Below are positions 52,755-64,000 of a DNA stretch of 64,000 nucleotides, in pieces. This stretch comes from Piezodorus guildinii. Lineage: Eukaryota; Arthropoda; Insecta; Hemiptera; Pentatomidae. A program made the position numbers and the translations under genes. Positions within the stretch are counted from its first letter, which is position 1; the number at the start of each line of letters is the position of its first letter. The notes beneath the pieces were generated by a model. It did not search any database, had not been told where the DNA came from, and worked only from the letters and a program-made list of their open reading frames with translations. The stretch spans positions 15,376,880 to 15,440,879 of the forward strand of contig CM041295.1 in the NCBI GenBank assembly GCA_023052935.1, in the 5' to 3' direction.

Positions 52755-55005
52755 TAGAAAAAATCTGGTGAGCGCAACACACCACTTTCACTTACCTCCG
52801 TAATTTATATCAATTCAAGAATTTTTAAACAAATTTATAAACGAAAATAAATTGTTTAAGAATTATTTAAATTGGATTTTAATAGAAAGATGTGTTTTAT
52901 TAAACAATCTATTATATTATTATCTACTACAATCAGTTTCTTTTATCGGCTTTTTTTTTTTTTTAAAGCGTGTGGAGAAGCGGGCGTTTCCATATTACAT
53001 GTTTTAGTTAAAAAGATCTGGGAAAATGAAAAAATACCCAAGAATGGAAAGAATCAATACTTATTCCAATTCACAAAAAAGGACCGAGGACAGATTGTAA
53101 CAACTATCGTGGTATCTCTCTTCTCCCAGTATGCTATAAAATATTCTCGTCAATACTAAATAGCCGAATCACGGAATACGCTGAGGAAATTATCGGAGAC
53201 TACCAATGTGGTTTTAGGCGGAATCGCTCGACTATTGATCAAATATTTCCCTTACGTCAAATATTAGAGAAGAAGCTGGAATACAACGGTGTAGTCCATC
53301 AACTTTATATAGATTTTAAAAAGGCTTATGATTCCATAGACCGCCAGAAGCTATATAACATCATGATTGAACAGGGGATACCTGAAAAAGTTAGTAAACC
53401 TAGTAGAGATGTGTTTGTCGGAAACATTTCATAAAGTTAGAATCGGTCACAATTACTCCGAGAGGTTTGAGGTGCGATCGGGTTTGAAACAGGGTGACTC
53501 CCTTTCACCTGTTTTGTTTAATATAGCCTTAGAATATGTTATAGAAAAGGTGATGTGTACCGAGAAAGGCTTAAATATGGGTGACAAGATTCCGGTTTTG
53601 GGGTAATGCCGATGATTTGGTACTACTAGGTGAAGACACGAAACTAAACAACTAAATACAAGTGTGTTAATAAAAACCGGTAAACAAATAGGTCTCGAAT
53701 TAAATACCGATAAGACGAAATATATGATTAGTTGCAGAAATGGCGGCGATCTTGATGATATTAATATTTCAGGTCATACTTTTGAACACGTAGAGAAATT
53801 CAAGTATTTAGGTTCAATGATAACAAGAAAAAATGAAATCCAGGAAGAAATAAAGTCCCGGTTAAAGGTGGGAAAAGCTTGTTATTATTCAGTTGCTAAA
53901 TTACTTAGCTCGCGGCTTCTGTCTAAAAACTTAAAGGTTAGAATTTATAAAACTATTATTTTTCCAACGGTTCTTTACGGATGCGAAACGTGGCCGCTTA
54001 CTTTGAAGAATGAACAACGGCTTAAGGTTTTCGAGAATAAGGTACTGCGTAAAATATTTGGTCCGAAGAGAGATGAGGCCACTGGGGAGTTTAGAAGGTT
54101 GCACAACGCGGAATTGCGGAGTTTGTACCCTGTGAATATAATTGAGTTGATGGCATCGCGGAGACTCAAATGGGCGCGTAAAGTTGTTGGGCTTAGTGAG
54201 GAACGGATTCCGAAAAAATTGGTATTCACTGAACCGACTGGTAGGCGTCCGAAAGGTAGGCCGAAGCGTCGATGGGAGGATTGCATTAAGGCTGATCTCG
54301 GGGGCTTGGGCTTGACCGGTGAACATTGGACGAGTCTGTGCAGACGAAGTTTGGTTGAATCGGCATCGAACCTTCGGGTTCGGTAAGCCTATTATTATTA
54401 TTATTATTATATTACTGTTTTTATGTTCAAAATCAAAAAAATTGCATTAAAAAATATTTTTCAGTTTTCTCCTTTGGTTGTTTATTAAATTCGCTCAACT
54501 TACATATTTAGCTGTTAATTATGATTGCTAACAAGAGAATATAGTTATTTTAATAGAATCTATAGAATTAAAGGTACTTTAATAGAAGTTTAAAGTTTTA
54601 AATTTAAAATATCGGCATTTAATCCCTTTCAGACTATTTCAGTCAGAATGAAACCTATATGACATTAAATCCCATTAAATTTTACATCGATATAGGGAGT
54701 TTAATCAAAATCGTTAGAGCCGTTTTTGAGAAAATCGTAAAAAGGTGCAAAATGCATGGTATAAAGTGGGTCTTCTGGTAAGGTGATTTTGATGAAAACG
54801 GTTTTGTAACGTCTCGGGTGTATATTTGTCTTATATGAAATTTCATTTTCTTAGGACTTTCCGTTTTCGCCCGGGAGTTACCACACACACAGACCTGTTT
54901 GCGGGACTTGGTCATTTAGACTCAGGAGACCCTAAAACGTGTATTTCCGTCGAAAACTGGAATTCGAAAATTATTATATTTCGTATATAGGTAAGGGAAA
55001 GTAAA
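52755..55005 (+). mobile_element. Rep-1 copy split by an RTE-like LINE
   Basis: The left end TCTGGTGAGCGCAACACACC with ACTTTCACTTACCTCCG runs to TACTACAATCAGTTTC (52937). After the LINE (52966-54410) Rep-1 resumes with ATTACTGTTTTTATGTTC and runs to the right end TATAGGTAAGGGAAAGTAAAA. About 200 bp of Rep-1 around the insertion is missing. Confidence 0.8.
52966..54410 (+). pseudogene. RTE-like LINE fragment A (reverse transcriptase)
   Basis: It is about 90-95% identical by eye to the 3' half of the element at 61398-64000. It begins at ACGEAGVS and carries IHKKGPR, DFKKAYDSI (motif A), GLKQGDSLSPVLFNIALE (motif B) and a YADD region. The last is broken by an inserted base (TAATGCCGATGAT at 53605). 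Frameshifts are at about 53031, 53383, 53605 and 53640, so the protein is dead. The last 240 codons (53664-54386), covering the C-terminal domain, are intact. It ends in an (ATT)n tail. Confidence 0.92.
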
Positions 55006-55009
55006 ATTA

Positions 55010-55480
55010 ATAGAGCTAAATTACAATGGGCATGAAAAAGTCTTATGAAGGAACTACCCAGCAGTAGCACTAAAATGTTTATGAAAGTTAGCAGATTCCG
55101 AGACCATCTTCTTTTCAATTGCCTCATAGGGTTATTTGAAATATGTGGAATGTTAGGTTGCTGACAATGGGAAGAACATTTAATTACACATTTATATAAG
55201 TAGGGCTGTTTTCAAGAAAATATAGTTTATTTCTGATAAAAAAGTTGTGGGCACGCCTCAGGACTCAGGTTTCGTTCACTCTACTTTTATTTTGTAAGCT
55301 AGATTCATCACAAACGCATACACACAGACCACTTTTTCGTAGCAAGGTCATTTCGAGTTCGGACCTTAAAATGTCTATTTTCTTTGGAAACACAAATTTG
55401 GAAATTTTTACAATCTCAATGCTTTCCCGAATTACAATTTTCATAATATTAAATGCATACAGAGGTATGTGAAAATAAAA
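55010..55480. mobile_element. Jockey-like 3' fragment followed by a Rep-1 3' fragment
   Basis: 55013-55145 (CAGCAGTAGCACTAAAATG, GAGACCATCTTCTTTTCA) is a minus-strand Jockey-like 3' piece. 55235-55475 (CAGACCACTTTTTCGTAGC, GTCATTTCGAGTTCGGACC, AGAGGTATGTGAAAATAAAA) is the right end of Rep-1. Confidence 0.55.
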
Positions 55481-56725
55481 TATAAAATTTATTGAAAACT
55501 AGTACTATCTTTACAAAAATAATAATTTTGTTGAATAAAAGTGATTATATCAAAAGAGGGAATTGACCAGTGAAGAAACTTCTAATCGTTCCTAATAATG
55601 GAATGATGTTTTATGTAAACGTTGTTTTCGCACGGATTGTAGGATTAGCAAGTATGATTGTTTATGAGAAATTTTATAAACAATACCTGCTCATTTATAT
55701 ACCCAACATATAAAAATAAAGCAACGACTATGGCTGTATTCAAGGGAAAAGCATTAGAAGGTTGCGGGTTCAAATCTCATCGTTATCGACAACCATAAAA
55801 ATATATTTGATAATTATACTAAATATACCTTTATAAAAATTATATACATTTTTTTTGTTGCTAAATTGGCTAAAAATACATAACTTAAAGGTCTATTGGA
55901 TATGTTGAAACCGGGTCAAATAAATTAAGATATTCTATACAAACAGTGTTATACACTACACAATTCATAAATTAATGATTAAAATAATCCACATAGCATT
56001 CATACTATGACTGAAATATATGTGACAGTAAGATCATTGGATTAAATTATAAGATATATAATGGTTAAATAAGCTCATTAAACAAAACAAAAAATATTTA
56101 ATTTTAACATGCGAAAAATGGTTTACTTAAATATTTATTATTATAGTGATTAGATAGAGAATATTATTTTAGTTGATTTTTAATATCACTATTTAAAAAA
56201 ATATCCGTCATCATACTTGTGCTCAATAGTTATTTCTCCTAAACTATTCTACCCTAAACTCATGATAATATATTATTTTTAATTAATTATTTTTTTGTGG
56301 AATATCACTTCTTCATTGTTATTATATATATTTCTTAATTACTAAAAAAAAGACGGTTATAAAAACCATCAACAGTTCCCTCTCCTAAAATAAAAATAAC
56401 AACGATTCTCTCGAGTTTTATTCTTTGAAATAAATAAATATTGTGCTTTATAAACGTTTTCGCTGTTGCGAAATTATGCATTTAAAATTAATATATACCT
56501 AAAAATAATTTAATATAAAGATATCTTCTACTTCTAACTTCTCAATGTTAAAAGGTTGATTGGAAAATCAGGTTTTAATTTTGAAGTGTTATTAAAAATT
56601 AATAAAAGTTTAGATATGGTCGAACAGTGAATGTTTCTGCTACATTAATCATCATATAAGAGTCAACCACATTTTGTAGTTACATATATCTATGTGTCAT
56701 CATAGTTAAGTTTTATTAATTTTTT
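55481..56725. other. No gene seen; possible SINE remnant
   Basis: A B-box-like GGTTGCGGGTTCAAATCTC at 55760-55778 preceded by TATGGCTGTATTC could be a degraded tRNA-derived SINE head, with no recognisable body. The rest is AT-rich and featureless. Confidence 0.35.
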
Positions 56726-56729
56726 TTTC

Positions 56730-56970
56730 TAACCTTAATTTTTCCACCAATCCCACATCAGAGACCTTAATGTATACTGTTAGAATTGGAGTATAAAAAT
56801 TAATTCCAAGAAATCCCACCAAATAACATTTATCCTTCGTCGTGAAGCTATGAGTCCCCTGCCCTATAGTATCCTTTAATCATTTTCAGATTTCCTAGTT
56901 AAACAGATCCGTATACAGGACTGAAACTGCAAGAAACATCTCGCCGTTTTCGGCTACCTTAAAACTTTCC
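56730..56970 (+). mobile_element. Jockey-like LINE fragment, plus strand
   Basis: ATCCCACCAAATAACATTTA, TCCTTCGTCGTGAAGC and AGTATCCTTTAATC are the reverse complement of 36180-36260. CTGAAACTGCAAGAAACATC and TCGGCTACC match the reverse of 47030-47070. Short and decayed. Confidence 0.65.
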
Positions 56971-57280
56971 TTTCAGTTTTTTTTTATTATGTATTAATGT
57001 AATATTTTTTTATTCTATATATTTTTTTAATTTCTTTATTTCCAGATCGGCTGCGTGAGCCATACATGTTTTTTTAATATAAAAGAATAATTATTACAAC
57101 TGGTAACAATGGAAAAAGTGGGAGTGTAGTCTCATACCCGAGACACCCCTAACGATAATTGATTTATAATTATTCCTATGAATTGAATAATGAATTAAAT
57201 TGATAACAGAACAAATGAATAATATCAAATTAAAGAAAAAATAATAATAGTGGATATAATTAGTTGACCGTTGAGAATTA

Positions 57281-57435
57281 CTGGAAGGAATTAGTCCGGG
57301 TGGCGGCCATTAAATGAAACAACTGAATAGTTTCACTATTATTGTTTGTTACAAGCCTCGATGATGACGTTGGAACAAAATAGTTGAACTATCAGTGTTT
57401 CATTTAATGACCGCACCCGGACTAATTCCTTCCAG
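57281..57435. repeat. Short palindrome, 39-40-bp arms
   Basis: CTGGAAGGAATTAGTCCGGG...CATTAAATGAAAC (57281-57320) and its inverted copy (57397-57435) have only a short mismatch near GGTGGCGG. A second, weaker inverted phrase lies inside (GAATAGTTTCAC against AGTTGAACTATCAG). No flanking duplication is seen. It could be a small fold-back transposon. Confidence 0.8.
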
Positions 57436-57770
57436 CAAAAATAATAATAAGAAATAAATTAAAAGTAATGAATATACAAAATAATATGAAGTTTTCTGCA
57501 AGATATAAGCTATAAAAGTAAAATCGACTTAAGTCTTAAAACAAAAATTAATTATTATTAAAATATATATATATAATATATAATATATAATATATATATA
57601 TATATTATATATAAATATACACATACACATACATACATTCTATATTTTAATTTACTATTACATTAAAATTTTTAGAACATGTTTAAAGTCTTTCTAAATC
57701 ATCTAAAAAATAATTTAATTTTTTTGTTTTACAATGTGCGTCAAAACATAGGGAATTAAAAATATTTAAA

Positions 57771-58046
57771 TGAGGGTCATCTTTAGTTTAGTGGCAAGCA
57801 TAACATCCATATATATCCAAGGTCGCGGGTTCAAACTCGGCAGATGGCGCTAGGATTTTCAAAGGGAGTAAAAAACGATGGTTATGCCGTCCTTAGGAGA
57901 GGATGTAAAATGGTGATCCCGAGCCTGTACGATGTCAGTAACTCGTCAAATATATCTATCCTAAGTATACCTGGATAGGTAAAATTTAGGACTCTCATTA
58001 TAGCATCGTACGATTAGCCACAGTAGCATAAAGTAATGTTGAATGA
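57771..58046 (+). mobile_element. SINE-C, most complete copy
   Basis: TGAGGGTCATCTTTAGTTTAG is the start, AGTGGCAAGCATAAC the A-box-like part, and AAGGTCGCGGGTTCAAACTC the B-box. The body continues with CAGATGGCGCTAGGATTTTC, AGAGGATGTAAAATGGTG, CTAAGTATACCTGGATAGG and GATTAGCCACAGTAGCATAA. Related copies or pieces are at 600, 985, 9483, 10519 and 34168. Confidence 0.82.
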
Positions 58047-58394
58047 ATAGTCTTTAGTAACTCTTGAAATCAAGGTCTAAATTGTCGTGTGGGTAAAATC
58101 GTTTTTTTTATTCCTTTTTATATCATGAATTATTTATTATTATTATTTTTTCCTAATTCAAAATTGATTCAACCTTTCTTTTTAGCATTTAAATTAATCA
58201 CATCTTCAGTTTTCATGTTCTAGAAAATTTATCATTTTTGGAAGCTAAATAATGTTAGGTTGAGAATAAGAGACAAATATGTATCGTAATTAACAGTTCC
58301 ATAATTTTTTTTTTGCATTAACTTGTAATTTACAACATTATTAAAAAAATAAATTATAATAATTAAATATGAAGAAGTACCATTATTGGATTGA

Positions 58395-58720
58395 AAAAAT
58401 CTTGGATAGAAACTACCTGTTGGTAGCATTTCAACGTTTCATTTAATTTAGAAGGTCACGTGGCCATCTTCATTCCATGCGCTTCATCGGAGGGATATCA
58501 GGAAAAGTGGGTTTATGTTGCCTGGTAGTTCGGAGCTACAAGAGTTATATCTATTTCGGGCCAAGTCTGCAAGAAATGGGATATTGAGTTCTTCATGGAT
58601 TATGGTGTTGGTGACAAAATAAGCAGCATTTAGGACTTTTTGGATAATTTTGGATTGCAAGGATTGGATGTTGGTGTAATTTAATAGTTTAGTGGAACCC
58701 AACATTAAATTTAACCGACT
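58395..58720 (-). pseudogene. Jockey-like LINE 3' fragment
   Basis: The minus-strand frame 58484-58705 contains QSKIIQKVLNAAYFVTNTII, then HEELNIPFLADLARNRY, aligning with the TNKIIHNDLNVPYVADLV region at 46848. The 3' end and upstream coding are lost. Confidence 0.8.
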
Positions 58721-59280
58721 CCTGTTATTTCGTGTTTACTAATAAAAGTTTGATCCCCTCCATACTTTCGCTAAGTTATATTTGTACAAACTGTTTCTTA
58801 TTTTTCCTTATCTAGGCTATATTTAGTAAAGAAATTAAATTTTGAAAATATAAAAATTTACATTTTTGACAGTTTTGTACATTCCGGACCACTTTATGGC
58901 GGTTGAAATACAATGTGGCATCTTATCCCAATTCGTGACCATGTGTCCTTTCCAAATTCAACTGACTTGCATAATAATGAGTAAAAGTTGTTGAAAATGA
59001 TGGAAATGTTAATTTATTACCTATACAATTCATTTCTTTATGAAATATAAACGGAAATATTAAAAAAAAACTTAGTTCTGTCCTTCAGCACAGAGAGTAT
59101 AAATGTATAAGGAGCTATGTCCTTTGATTCAGCATACCGTTTTGGAATATTTTCCTTGACATAAAAGTCCACTAAAAAGCTAACTTTAAATATAAGCTTT
59201 TACATCAAACAGCTCTGCTATTTGTTTTACTGAAACATTGCGTAAGTTAGTCATTAGAAAAAAAATAAAAACTTTATAAA
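58721..59280. other. No gene seen
   Basis: AT-rich and unrepeated in this window. No coding frame of note. Confidence 0.4.
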
Positions 59281-59282
59281 TC

Positions 59283-59356
59283 TAATGTATAAAAATCTCG
59301 TGTCACAGTGTTTCTGGTCTTACTCCTAAACGGCTCGTCCGATTTTTATGAAATTT

Positions 59357-59429
<73 letters not shown>

Positions 59430-59520
59430 TAGGTATGAGAATCAGTCCCTAAGTATATTTCACACCGCTAGGTGATTCGGGTGTATAAATGTATTATTGT
59501 ATTTATTTTTTATTTGGGTA
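59283..59520 (+). mobile_element. Helitron-like terminal fragment with TA expansion
   Basis: AAAAATCTCGTGTCACAGTG, CTCCTAAACGGCTCGTCCG and TTTTTATGAAATTTTGTGTG, and after the TA tract GGTAGGTATGAGAATCAG, resemble the 5' sequences of insect Helitron-type non-autonomous elements as I recall them. The usual TATATTG/TATCT-type junction is here replaced by about 68 bp of (TA)n (59360-59427). No Rep/helicase sequence is present and no 3' hairpin was identified. Confidence 0.45.
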
Positions 59521-59791
59521 ATAAAAAGTATGCGTATCTTTTTATCCCAAATAAAAACCCCCAAATTTTCACCCTCCTTCCCCCACTCTTGCATTTTTCT
59601 ATCGCAATTTAAGTATTTTCGTATGAACAATATACAAATAATTTAAATGTCGTTCATATGACAACATTTACTTACCTCGGTTGTTAAAATCAATTTAAGA
59701 GCTATTTTATTTTTTTATTTTTTTTATTTATTGAAATATATTACAATTTGTTACAAAATGAACAATAGTAATATTGTAGCTGGATCAACTA

Positions 59792-59792
<1 letters not shown>

Positions 59793-59854
<62 letters not shown>
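59793..59854. repeat. TA microsatellite
   Basis: A pure (TA)n tract of about 62 bp. The flanking 59720-59790 (TTATTGAAATATATTACAATT) resembles a Jockey-like LINE 3' end in reverse. A Rep-1 left-end piece is at 59655-59710. Confidence 0.9.
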
Positions 59855-59857
<3 letters not shown>

Positions 59858-60144
59858 CATGTTATAGTGTTAACTTGTAATAGGAATGATTTGTGTTAAA
59901 CCAAGGAACATATTGTGATTGTTAGTCATTATTATTTATTTTATTTTTTTTAAATAATCTTTATTTTATTTTAAATTTATCTTGAGTATAGTAAAAAAAT
60001 AAGACATATTACTTCCTCACTATATAAGATTAGGAAACCTTATAATACAGAGAGAACCTGAAAAACAAAACAAAACTCCTCCAATCTTTTTTTCTTCGAA
60101 TCAAAATTTTCCTCATTTTTTTTTTTTAAGTAGCGAAAATACTT

Positions 60145-60545
60145 ATTTCGTTGGTTCTGTTAAGAAAATTAAAGGTTAGAATTTAGATAACTATTATTCT
60201 TCCGAAGGTTCTATACGGGTGTGAAACGTGGTAGCTTACATTGAAGAATGCATAACTCCTCAAGGTATACGAGAATATGGGCTACTTAAAATTTCGGTCC
60301 GAAGACAGATGAAACTATTCGAAAATTTAGAAGGTTACACAAGACGGAATGAAAGAATTTATATTCCTCTAGTATAAATGAGGTTGTAGCACAGGGGTGG
60401 CTGAAATGGACATGCAGAGCAGTGAAAAAGGAATTGCTAAATAGCTTAGCGCTGACGGGTAGGCCGTGGCGTAGGTGGGAGGATTGCGTTAAGTCTGATC
60501 TCTGGGATTCCGGCTAGGTCGGTAGTCATTGGAATGTTAGAATTG
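60145..60545 (+). pseudogene. RTE-like LINE fragment D, heavily decayed
   Basis: AAAATTAAAGGTTAGAATTTAG, GAAGGTTCTATACGGGTGTGAA, TCGGTCCGAAGACAGATGA and GACGGGTAGGCCGTGGCG align with 53925-54280 of fragment A but carry many stops and gaps. It is an older copy of the same family. Confidence 0.8.
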
Positions 60546-60902
60546 TGCAGGCCATCGGTTCCCAAGTAGTGGTCCGCAGTGTCAAGAGGCTCCAAAATCG
60601 GTTATTTTATATTACCTAAAGGTAAAATTGGTCATTTTATAACACTTCAAAAATAACGAGCTTAAAGAACAGATGTAACCCCATAAGATAATTAACAATA
60701 TTTGCTTTCTTTATGAGTATTTTCTAAACTTAATGTATCATGTATTATTTTTAAATGTTAGTAATTCAATGTTTCGCGGATTAAAGTGTACTCTTTTAAA
60801 GTGTAGTCTGGTTAATTTTTTCATATTTTCTTTTGATTTATTCTACTTGAGGAAGCTCTATTTTATTTTTCTTTTGAGGATGTATAGTCAACTGTAGAAA
60901 CT

Positions 60903-61157
60903 ATTATAGGTGGAATAGTCAGGAATCAGTCATTTTTTGAAAAGTTTTTAATTTTGCCAACGTTTCGGCTCAAGCTTGTGAGCCATCATCAGGGCATTAC
61001 TGAGCCATGTCCAAGCATAAACTGAATAATAAACTGGGTTTATGCTTGGACATGGCTCAGTAATGCCCTGATGATGGCTCACAAGCTTGAGCCGAAACGT
61101 TGGCAAAATTAAAAACTTTTCAAAAAATGACTGATTCCTGACTATTCCACCTATAAT
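60903..61157. repeat. Perfect palindrome, 120-bp arms, with hammerhead-like core in each arm
   Basis: The left arm 60903-61022 and right arm 61038-61157 are exact inverted copies around a 15-base loop. Reading the right arm on the plus strand from 61064: TGCC, CTGATGA, T, GGCTC, ACAAGCTT, GAGCC, GAAA, CGT, T, GGCA. TGCC and GGCA can pair as stem I, GGCTC and GAGCC as stem II, and ACGT is self-complementary, so stem III could form between two molecules. This is the order of conserved elements of a type I hammerhead ribozyme with a minimal stem III, with one extra U after CTGATGA. Related motifs are at 3760 and 33541. No coding capacity. Confidence 0.9.
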
Positions 61158-61397
61158 CATTTTATTTTTCATATTCAAAAAAGCATTCACCAACTTCTCC
61201 TATTCGTTTCCTCCTACTTGGCCGTTCTGTGATAAGGTGTTAAGTAGTGATGTTTGGCATGAAATGTAAGTAATATAGGGTAGCCAATATGGTTCCTGTG
61301 CAATTAACAATTAACACCATTCTGATTCTACCTTATTTATTTCTTAAGCTCAGCACCTGTCTTTTGCCTTAGCCGCTGGGCAACGCCTAAAGCATAT

Positions 61398-64000
61398 ATA
61401 TAATAATAATAATAGGCTTACCGAACCCGAAGGTTCGATGCCGATACCACCAAACTTCGCTTGCATAGACACGTCCAATGTTCACCGGTCAAGCCCAAGC
61501 CCCCGAGATCAGCCTTAATGCAATCCTCCCATCGACGCCTCGGCCTACCTTTCGGACGCCTACCAGTCGGTTCAGCGAATACCAACTTTCTCGTAATCCG
61601 TTCCTCACTAAGCCCAACAACTTTACGCGCCCATTTGAGTCTCCGCGATGCTATCAACTCAATTATATTCACAGGGTACAAACTCCGCAATTCCGCGTTA
61701 TGCAACCTTCTAAACTCCCCAGTGGCCTCATCTCTCTTTGGACCAAATATTTTACGCAATACCTTATTTTCGAAAACCTTAAGCCGCTGTTCATCCTTTA
61801 AAGTAAGCGGCCACGTTTCACATCCGTAAAGAACCGTTGGAAGAATAATAGTTTTATAAATTCTAATCTTTAAGTTTTTAGATAGAAGCCGCGAACTAAG
61901 TAACTTAGCAACTGAATAATAACACGCATTTCCCACCTTTAACCGGGACTTTATTTCTTCCTGGATTTCATTTTTTCTAGTTATAATTGAACCTAAATAC
62001 TTGAATTTCTCTACGTGTTTCAAAGTATGACCTGATACATCAATATCACCAAGATCGACACCGTTTCTGCTACTAATCATATACTTCGTCTTATCGGTAT
62101 TTAATTCGAGTCCTATTTCTTTACCGGTTTTTATTAACACACTTGTATTTAGTTGTATGGTTTCCGTGTCTTCACCTAGCAGTACCAGATCATCGGCATA
62201 CCCCAAAACCGGAATCTTGTCACCCATATTTAAGCCTTTCTCGGTACACATCACCTTTTCTATGACATATTCTAAAGCTATATTAAATAACACAGGTGAA
62301 AGGGAGTCACCCTGTTTCAAACCCGATCGCACCTCAAATCTCTCGGAGTAATTATGACCGATTCTAACTTTATGGAATGTTTCCGACAAACACATCTCTA
62401 CTAGGTTTACTAACTTTCTAGGTATTCCCTGTTCAATCATGATGTTATATAGCTTCTGACGGTCTATTGAATCATAAGCCTTTTTAAAATCGATATAAAG
62501 TTGATGGACTACACCGTTGTATTCCAATTTTTTCTCTAATATTTGACGTAAGGAAAATATTTGGTCAATAGTCGAGCGATTCCGCCTAAAACCACATTGG
62601 TAATCTCCGATAATTTCCTCAGCGTATTCCGTTATTCGACTAGTTAGAATTGACGAGAATATTTTATAGCATACTGGGAGAAGAGAGATCCCACGATAGT
62701 TGTTACAATCCGACCTCGGTCCTTTTTTGTGAATCGGAAAAGTATTGATTCTTTCCATTCTTCGGGCATTTTTTCAGTTTCCCAGATCTTTTTAACTAAA
62801 AAATGTATTTTGGAAACGCCCGCTTCTCCACACGCCTTGATTAATTCACTCGTGATATTATCATTTCCTGCGGCCTTATAACGTTTTAATTTTCCTATCG
62901 CCATTTGGACTTCCTCTTTACTCGGTGCGTCTATCCATGGTTCAGCGCTCTGATATTCAGAGAGAGGAGATTGATTATTATTTTCCGTATTTAAGATGCC
63001 GTCAAAGTGTTGTTTAAATTTATTTAATATCTCAGAAGGATCCGCAATTATATTGTTATTTGCATCTTTAACCGCATTCAATAGAGGTTCAAATCTTTTA
63101 CGCGATTTGTTTATACCTTTGTACATCTCTCTTACGTTATTTTCGTTTCTGTGTTTTTCTATTTCTATTATTTTGCCTTTAAGATACTCTCTTTTCTTAT
63201 TTTTTAAGAGTTTTGAAGTTTCGTTTTTTACTAACCGAAAGTAAGCCACATTATTATCGCTTGGATTATTTAAGGAATTCAGTTTAGCGGTTTTTCTTTT
63301 TTCGCACATATTTTGACAATCCCTGTCGAACCAAGGTTTGTTCTTTTTATTTTCGATTTTTCCAAGACATAAATTACCGACCTCTTTAATATTATCCCTG
63401 ATCCCTTCCCATAGTTTGTTTACATCTTTGTGTTCCTCGTCTGAAGATTCCAAAGCTTCGAACCGATTTTTTACTTCTATCGCGAATTGTTTTCTAATTT
63501 CTAGGTTGTTCAATTTAACTAAATCAAAATTCTCGGGACGAATATAGTTCGGTGTTCTCTTTTTTGTATTTAGTTTTTGTCGAAGTTTCGCGATTACTAA
63601 TTCATGATCAGAACCGCATTCTGCACCTCGATACGATCTCACGTTAATTATGCTACTTTGCCATCTGTTTTGTATTAAAACATGATCGATTTGATTCCGC
63701 GTTTGTCCATCCGGTGATGTCCACGTATACTTATGAATATCCTTACGTTTAAATGTAGTGCTTTTGATTATTAGGTTTTTCGAAATAGCAAAGTTTATTA
63801 GTCGGGTCCCATTATCATTACTATATTCGTGCAAACTTTCTTTACCGATTGTAGGACGATATACTTCTTCCCTTCCAACCTTTGCGTTCGCGTCGCCTAG
63901 TATTATCTTAATGTAATTTCGCGGTAACTTATCGTAAACCGACTCTAGTTTATCATAAAATTCGCATTTTACTTCATCATCACTGTCTTCGGTGGGAGAA
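61398..64000 (-). pseudogene. RTE-like LINE B: endonuclease and reverse transcriptase, runs off the right edge
   Basis: The frame is open to base 64000 with no start in the window. The endonuclease part shows GDANAKVG (63874-63897), NQIDHVLIQ and GSDHELV, typical of APE-type LINE endonucleases. The linker and RT N-terminus follow, then a one-base deletion near 62740 (SILFRFTKK against the PIHKKGPR frame) moves reading to the second frame, which ends at 61418. That frame has YRGISLLP, DFKKAYDSI, GLKQGDSLSPVLFNIALE, YADDLVLLG (YADD at 62189-62200) and a C-terminal region with GCETWPL and RRPKGRP. The tail is (ATA)n on the plus strand. Assignment to the RTE clade is by overall resemblance. Copies A, C and D are related. 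One frameshift away from intact in this window, so young. Confidence 0.93.

Noticed and set aside
52966..62760. A frameshift shared by RTE-like copies A and B (both show an FTKKDRG reading), suggesting a programmed shift or a shared dead parent
   Set aside because: The lost base is at different places: in A before the WKES codons (about 53031), in B within the ILFPIHKK region (about 62740). They only converge on the same alternative frame, so they are independent mutations.

Overview
This window looks like insect nuclear DNA, possibly from a hemipteran. That is an inference from strongly AT-rich sequence and from its mix of Jockey-like and RTE-like LINEs, tRNA-derived SINEs, mariner, hAT and piggyBac-type relics, and a Ty3/gypsy element primed by tRNA-Leu. 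There are no bacterial operons and no convincing complete host gene. Nearly everything recognisable is a mobile element or its debris, often nested.

Layout. 1-15,000 holds tandem and fold-back repeats, an 18-bp minisatellite, SINEs, a 337-bp hAT MITE and copies of one abundant interspersed repeat, called Rep-1 here. 15,468-22,171 is a nearly intact, very young Ty3/gypsy retrotransposon on the minus strand, inserted into an old Jockey-like fragment. 22,200-48,000 is mixed debris: two mariner copies sharing one internal deletion, a piggyBac-like relic with a LINE inside it, and LINE fragments with clear target-site duplications. A few short gene-like stretches (39,840-42,292) are weak candidates for host exons. 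47,125-48,712 is a long inverted-repeat element enclosing a reverse-transcriptase fragment. 48,700-64,000 holds Rep-1 copies, a perfect 120-bp-arm palindrome carrying a hammerhead-ribozyme-like motif, and RTE-like LINEs, the best of which runs off the right edge.

The most notable object is the gypsy element. Its Gag begins with a SAP-type DNA-binding motif followed by a repeat-expanded coiled coil. Its Pol ends, after the integrase, in a macro domain of the TARG1/OARD1 type that keeps the expected catalytic Lys and Asp at the expected spacing. The element therefore seems to carry its own ADP-ribosyl-hydrolase-like module fused to integrase. Its LTRs differ by one base and a single one-base deletion breaks the polyprotein. 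The second notable theme is three separate inverted repeats sharing a core of the form CTGANGAT-stem-GAAACGT, reminiscent of minimal hammerhead ribozymes.
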